From assembly GCF_001984055.1 (NCBI RefSeq), contig NZ_LYVO01000079.1, positions 1 to 33,987 on the forward strand: a DNA stretch of 33,987 nt, written 5' to 3'. A program made the translations under genes and the position numbers. This DNA comes from Variovorax sp. KK3 (GTDB lineage: Bacteria; Pseudomonadota; Gammaproteobacteria; Burkholderiales; Burkholderiaceae_C). The notes below the pieces were generated by a model, which worked only from the letters and a program-made list of their open reading frames with translations, was not told the DNA's origin and ran no database searches. This document shows positions 30,653 through 33,987 of this stretch, in pieces (positions within the stretch are counted from its first letter, which is position 1; the number at the start of each line of letters is the position of its first letter).

Positions 30653-31894
30653 TCAGCTCCACACGCCGCTGACGGCCGCTTTCATCACGCGCTCCAGATT
30701 CCCGTAGTGGGTGGGAAGACCGAACTGGCCCGGCGCGTAGAAGGCCATCTTGGCCGAGTTGGTGGTCAGGGTCTTGTAGCCCTTGGCCGGCGCGATGACG
30801 CGGCTGCGGGCGAGGAAGGGGCAGGTCTCGCGCACGACCACGCCGCCTGCTTCCTCGATGGTGCGGATGTAGCCGTTGCGCTCGGCCATCGCGTACATCG
30901 CGCCGGCCGTCGTCACCCAGAGGGCCACGTCCGGGTGGACCTTCTTGCCCTCCAGTGCCTCGGCCACTTCGCGAAGCTCCTGCACCGACGCGTTGGGGCA
31001 GCCGACCAGGATCCAGTCGACATGGTCGGAGGGCTCGCGGTTGAGTGCGGCCTCGGCGGCCGCCTTTTCCGCATCGCCGAACACGAGCACCTTCTCGGGC
31101 TCGCGTCCTCCGAAGGCTTCTTCGAGCGAGGGCGCTTCGGGCGTGACGCCCACGGCATGGAACATGCTCACCGAGCCGGACGACGCGAGCGCCGCGCTGA
31201 GCGCCTTCAATTCCTCGAGCGTCGGCGCCCCGGGGATGCCGGTGAAAACGGGCGTGTCCTGGCCCGCGATGCGGCCGGTGAAGTAGCCGAGCGTGCCGTA
31301 GTCGGTCATGTCGCGCAGCGTCGTCTCGACCTTGATCAACAGCTTGCCGTAGCGGTTCTGCTTCAGGTGGAAGCCATATTCCGGCGTGCGGCCGGTCAGT
31401 GCCGAGGCCAGTCCGCTCGGTCCGCCTTCGCGATTGGTGCGCGCGCCGCACACCGAGTTGGCGAAGACCACGGCCGAGGATTCGCCCCAGGCCATGTGCT
31501 CGCCGAAGCGCGGGGAATTGCCGACCAGGTAGGGGATGCAGGTGTTGCAGCTGTTGGCGCCCATGCCCGCATAGGCATCGGTCAGGCGGGTCTGCAGGAT
31601 GCTGTCGGACTCGGGGATGCCGATCTCCTTCCACTTCACCGGGTCGACCGCCGTCGGGTTCGTGGTGACCCGGGTGATGAACTTGCCGCCCTGCTTGCGG
31701 ATGTCCTCCACGAAGCGCGTGCCGGCCTCTTCGGCCACCAGCACGGACGAGCCGGCCATGTGCACGTTGTTGATGGCAACGAGGCGCTCCGCCCCGAAAC
31801 TCTCGCCGAGCGCGACGAGGATCTGCATGGCCTTCTGGACCGCCGGGCCCTTGTCGCCATCCAGCATCGCCGTTTCTTCATCCGTCAGAACCAT
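30653..31894 (-). CDS. Aconitase X (AcnX) large subunit, DUF521 domain
   Basis: This 413-residue catalytic subunit of aconitase X is an Fe-S dehydratase. It contains VHMAGSSVLVA (44-54), the Cys pair in NSCNTCIPYL (Cys116, Cys119), SVCGARTNREGGP (Cys149), VGCPNAS (Cys299) and ETCPF (Cys358). The last two, with one of the earlier Cys, are the likely cluster ligands as in aconitase-type enzymes. Its length matches stand-alone large subunits. AAGGAG nine bases before the ATG fixes the start; the frame runs on to 31969 without support. It heads the operon with the small subunit, a broken Bug gene and three RraA-like genes, and is divergent from a LysR gene. No pyrroline-2-carboxylate reductase or other proline gene is nearby, so cis-3-hydroxyproline is not assured as substrate; a hydroxy-dicarboxylate feeding the RraA-like aldolases is an alternative. 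Confidence 0.93.
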   Translation of the reverse strand: MVLTDEETAMLDGDKGPAVQKAMQILVALGESFGAERLVAINNVHMAGSSVLVAEEAGTRFVEDIRKQGGKFITRVTTNPTAVDPVKWKEIGIPESDSILQTRLTDAYAGMGANSCNTCIPYLVGNSPRFGEHMAWGESSAVVFANSVCGARTNREGGPSGLASALTGRTPEYGFHLKQNRYGKLLIKVETTLRDMTDYGTLGYFTGRIAGQDTPVFTGIPGAPTLEELKALSAALASSGSVSMFHAVGVTPEAPSLEEAFGGREPEKVLVFGDAEKAAAEAALNREPSDHVDWILVGCPNASVQELREVAEALEGKKVHPDVALWVTTAGAMYAMAERNGYIRTIEEAGGVVVRETCPFLARSRVIAPAKGYKTLTTNSAKMAFYAPGQFGLPTHYGNLERVMKAAVSGVWS

Positions 31895-31981
31895 CTGTTC
31901 GTCTCCTTTGCAGCGTCGTGGGAACGCCGATCCATGGAGCGAATTCTGGGTGCGGATGTCGATCGGCAAAAGCGATAAATT

Positions 31982-31999
31982 GGAATTGATCTACATTCC
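31982..31999. promoter_or_regulatory. LysR-type dyad in AcnX/LysR divergent spacer
   Basis: GGAAT, eight bases, ATTCC form an inverted repeat in the 145-base spacer, inside the most AT-rich stretch (about 31970-31998). It lies 88 bases upstream of the AcnX start and 41 bases upstream of the LysR start, a typical place for autoregulatory LysR binding. Binding is inferred. Confidence 0.45.
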
Positions 32000-32039
32000 T
32001 CGGCGAGATGGACTCGCACGAATGGAGGATCGAATCGTG

Positions 32040-32966
32040 ATGACCTACAAGCAACTGGAAGCGTTGTTCTGGGTGGTCCAGGCGGGCGGCTTCTCGCAGG
32101 CTGCCAACAAGCTGCACACCACGCAATCGGCCGTGTCGAAGCGCGTGCAGGAACTGGAGTCGACCTTCGACACGCCACTGTTCGATCGCAGCATGCACAA
32201 GGCCAGGCTCACCGAGAAGGGCGAGGAATTGTTCCTGCTCGCCAAGCGCCTGCTCGAGCAGCGCGACGCGGCCATCGAGCAGTTTCAAAGTGCCGAGGTG
32301 CTCGAACGCCACGTGCGCATCGGCGTCACCGAGCTGACGGCCATGACGTGGCTACCGCGGCTCGTGAACGCCATCCAGGCCAGCTATCCGCGCGTGATCA
32401 TCGAACCGCACGTCGATGCGAGCGCGATGCTGCGCGACAGGCTGTTGGGCGACGAGGTCGACCTGATGATCGTGCCCGATGTCTTCGAAGACCGGCGCTT
32501 CATGTCGAAGCGCGTCGGCGTGGCGGAGCATGCATGGATGTGCAAGCCCGGGCTCGTGGGCCGCCGACGGCGCGTTCGCATGCACGAGCTGACGCAGCAC
32601 CGCCTGCTGACGCAGGACGAAAGGTCGGGCACCGGCCTGCTCTACGCGCGATGGATGCGGTCCATCGGCGTCACGCCGGAGAACACGGTGTTCAGCACCA
32701 GCCTGGTCGCGTTGATCGGACTCACCGTGTCCGGCATGGGCATCAGCTACCTGCCGAAGAACTGCCTCGCGCCGATGATCGATGCCGGCGCGCTGGAGGT
32801 GTTGTCGGTCACGCCTGCATTGCCCCCGGCGCCCTACGCCGCCATCTGCAGGAGCGACCGCCAGAGCGGGCTGGTGTCGGCCATCGCCGGCCTCGCGCAA
32901 AGCCAGTGCGACTTCGGCCGCATGTTCCAAACGCTCGGCGGCGCGGCGTCACCAACTCACGCGTAA
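32040..32966 (+). CDS. LysR family transcriptional regulator (divergent from AcnX operon)
   Basis: This 308-residue LysR-type regulator opens MTYKQLEALFWVVQAGGFSQAA, with HTH end KLHTTQSAVSKRVQ and wing LFDRSMHKARLTEKG. The effector domain includes VRIGVTELTAMTWLPRL and TVSGMGISYLP. The start is uncertain: ATG 32040 has GGAGG eleven bases upstream, GTG 32037 is one codon earlier with better spacing, and ATG 32022 would add six residues. The frame is open far upstream, but that part is antisense to the AcnX gene. The gene is divergent from the AcnX/RraA-like operon and probably senses one of its metabolites. Its end overlaps the autotransporter gene by 18 bases. Confidence 0.92.
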   Translation: MTYKQLEALFWVVQAGGFSQAANKLHTTQSAVSKRVQELESTFDTPLFDRSMHKARLTEKGEELFLLAKRLLEQRDAAIEQFQSAEVLERHVRIGVTELTAMTWLPRLVNAIQASYPRVIIEPHVDASAMLRDRLLGDEVDLMIVPDVFEDRRFMSKRVGVAEHAWMCKPGLVGRRRRVRMHELTQHRLLTQDERSGTGLLYARWMRSIGVTPENTVFSTSLVALIGLTVSGMGISYLPKNCLAPMIDAGALEVLSVTPALPPAPYAAICRSDRQSGLVSAIAGLAQSQCDFGRMFQTLGGAASPTHA

Positions 32967-33987
32967 GCCCAGCGACCCTTGCACCGCGCTGCGGATCTGC
33001 GTCTCGCCGCCGCTCGACCAGATCTTGCCGAGTTCGCCGTACACGCTGACGCGTGGCGACAGGGTCAGCGTGACACCCGCGGCCAGTTCGCTGGACGACC
33101 GGCTGCCACCGCCGCTGGAGATCAGTGCGACACCGAGCGGGCCGATGTAGCGCGCGGTGTCGGCACCGCCGCCGGCATGGTAGAAGTTGACCCGCGCATA
33201 GGGCTGCACGCCACCGAGGGTCGAGGGGAACTCGCCCTTGATGCGCGCGCCCACGCGCACCAGCCAGCCGTCGTTGCTGTCGGTCTGCACCTGGGCACCG
33301 CCCACCGTGACGTCGTCGAAGCGCACGCGCTGGTGCACCAGTTGCAGCTGTGGCTCGATCTTCCAGGTCGGGTTCAACGCGAAGCTCTGGCCGACTTCGA
33401 CCGAGGCCAGGAAGCTGCGGCCCTTGCCCTTCACCGGCAATTCCAGGATGGGCGTCAGCGTGTAGCGCTGGTGTCCGCCCTGCAACACGAAGTCGGCGTA
33501 GAAGCCACTCGCATTGGCATAGGTCGCGTAGCCGCCCAAATACTGCGAACGCAGGTCGCTGCTGCCGACCGGCCCCCAAATGCCGAGGTCGAGTGCGCTG
33601 ACGTTGGACTTGCCATCGAGCCGGCCGACGTAGACGCCGGCGCGCCAGTCGCCGCTGGCCCACAAGTCGGTTCCGACCTGCACGCCGTTGAGATGCCCGT
33701 CGCTCAACGAGCCGAACCCGCCGCCCTGGCGGATGTCGAGGTCGGTGCGGATGAGACGCGCCCAGGCGCGACGTCGATCGGTATCGGACGCGCCGCCTGC
33801 GCGCAGATTCTCGTCACCGATTCGTTGATGCAGATTGCCCACCATCGCAAAGCCGGCCTCGCGCTGCTGTGCCGGCAATGCGGCGATCAGCGGAGCGGAC
33901 TTCGGCGTGACGATCGGCGGCGCCGTGAACTGCAGCGCCGGATCCAGCCCGACACCGGGTGAAGGAGCGGGGCCGGCGGATGGGGCG
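32949..33987 (-). CDS. Autotransporter beta-barrel domain, C-terminal part (partial)
   Basis: The frame is open to the right edge, so only the last 345 residues are visible. They comprise a Pro/Ala linker (APSAGPAPSPGVGLDPALQF) and TAPPIVTPKSAPLIAALP. These are followed by the type V autotransporter start EAGFAMVGNLHQRIGDENL and about 270 residues of amphipathic beta strands (RAWARLIRTDLDI, GVQVGTDLWASGDWRAGVYVG, GLRVSW). The final Trp fits the outer-membrane beta-signal. Such barrels insert via BAM and export an N-terminal passenger, which lies outside the window, so the function (adhesin, protease, esterase) is unknown. It converges with the LysR gene, overlapping it by 18 bases, and looks unrelated to the catabolic modules. 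Confidence 0.93.
   Translation of the reverse strand, partial: APSAGPAPSPGVGLDPALQFTAPPIVTPKSAPLIAALPAQQREAGFAMVGNLHQRIGDENLRAGGASDTDRRRAWARLIRTDLDIRQGGGFGSLSDGHLNGVQVGTDLWASGDWRAGVYVGRLDGKSNVSALDLGIWGPVGSSDLRSQYLGGYATYANASGFYADFVLQGGHQRYTLTPILELPVKGKGRSFLASVEVGQSFALNPTWKIEPQLQLVHQRVRFDDVTVGGAQVQTDSNDGWLVRVGARIKGEFPSTLGGVQPYARVNFYHAGGGADTARYIGPLGVALISSGGGSRSSSELAAGVTLTLSPRVSVYGELGKIWSSGGETQIRSAVQGSLGLRVSW

Noticed and set aside
1..33987. Mobile element, phage, CRISPR, toxin-antitoxin or defence system
   Set aside because: No transposase, integrase, terminal repeats, regularly spaced repeats or recognisable defence proteins were found; the island-like look comes from modular catabolic genes.

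Overview
The window is GC-rich, tightly packed bacterial chromosome. Several features point to a Burkholderiales beta-proteobacterium, most likely a Comamonadaceae member such as Variovorax: Bug-type (TctC) periplasmic binding proteins without transporter partners, a Burkholderiales-type porin, many LysR regulators, and a GC-biased third codon position. This placement is inferred from gene content, not from a marker gene. No rRNA, tRNA, CRISPR array, integrase or insertion sequence was seen. No stretch over 300 bases lacks a gene; the longest gene-poor gaps are about 180-220 bases (7333-7510 and 29104-29320).

The window is a catabolic mosaic of regulator-plus-uptake-plus-enzyme modules. (1) Bases 1-2948, plus strand: end of a 2-hydroxyacid dehydrogenase, an RraA-like protein, an FMN 2-hydroxyacid oxidase and a glutathione transferase. 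(2) 2974-6558: a Bug protein and an argininosuccinate-lyase-like enzyme on the minus strand, divergent from a LysR gene, with a perfect 21-bp dyad between them. (3) 6607-14042: a TetR gene divergent from hydantoinase/oxoprolinase A and B and a NitT/TauT-type ABC importer; a near-consensus promoter and a palindromic operator candidate lie between. (4) 14076-21913, minus strand: a split TPP-dependent decarboxylase (two subunits), aldehyde dehydrogenase, Bug, LysR, Bug, a terminator, an RraA-like protein and a porin; a second LysR gene (22036) is divergent from the decarboxylase. (5) 22981-27127: RraA-like, amidase and Bug genes on the minus strand, divergent from a LysR gene. (6) 27120-31894, minus strand: aconitase X large and small subunits, a broken Bug gene, a tiny lipoprotein-like ORF and three tandem RraA-like genes, divergent from a LysR gene (32040). 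(7) The right edge holds the beta-barrel end of an autotransporter.

In total there are six RraA/HMG-aldolase-fold proteins, five Bug genes (one broken), five LysR regulators and one TetR regulator. The six RraA-like proteins fall into three active-site classes: the tandem trio keeps the D-X20-R-D motif of metal-dependent HMG/CHA aldolases, two have lost the metal Asp, and one has lost both the Asp and the Arg. The most interesting candidate system is the AcnX + triple RraA-like + Bug block at 27120-31894. It could be a dehydratase-aldolase route for an unknown hydroxy acid, with the dedicated binding protein recently inactivated. The split decarboxylase plus aldehyde dehydrogenase block is a second candidate, for a polar 2-oxo acid such as a sulfo- or phosphono-pyruvate analogue. 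Substrates cannot be named from sequence alone.
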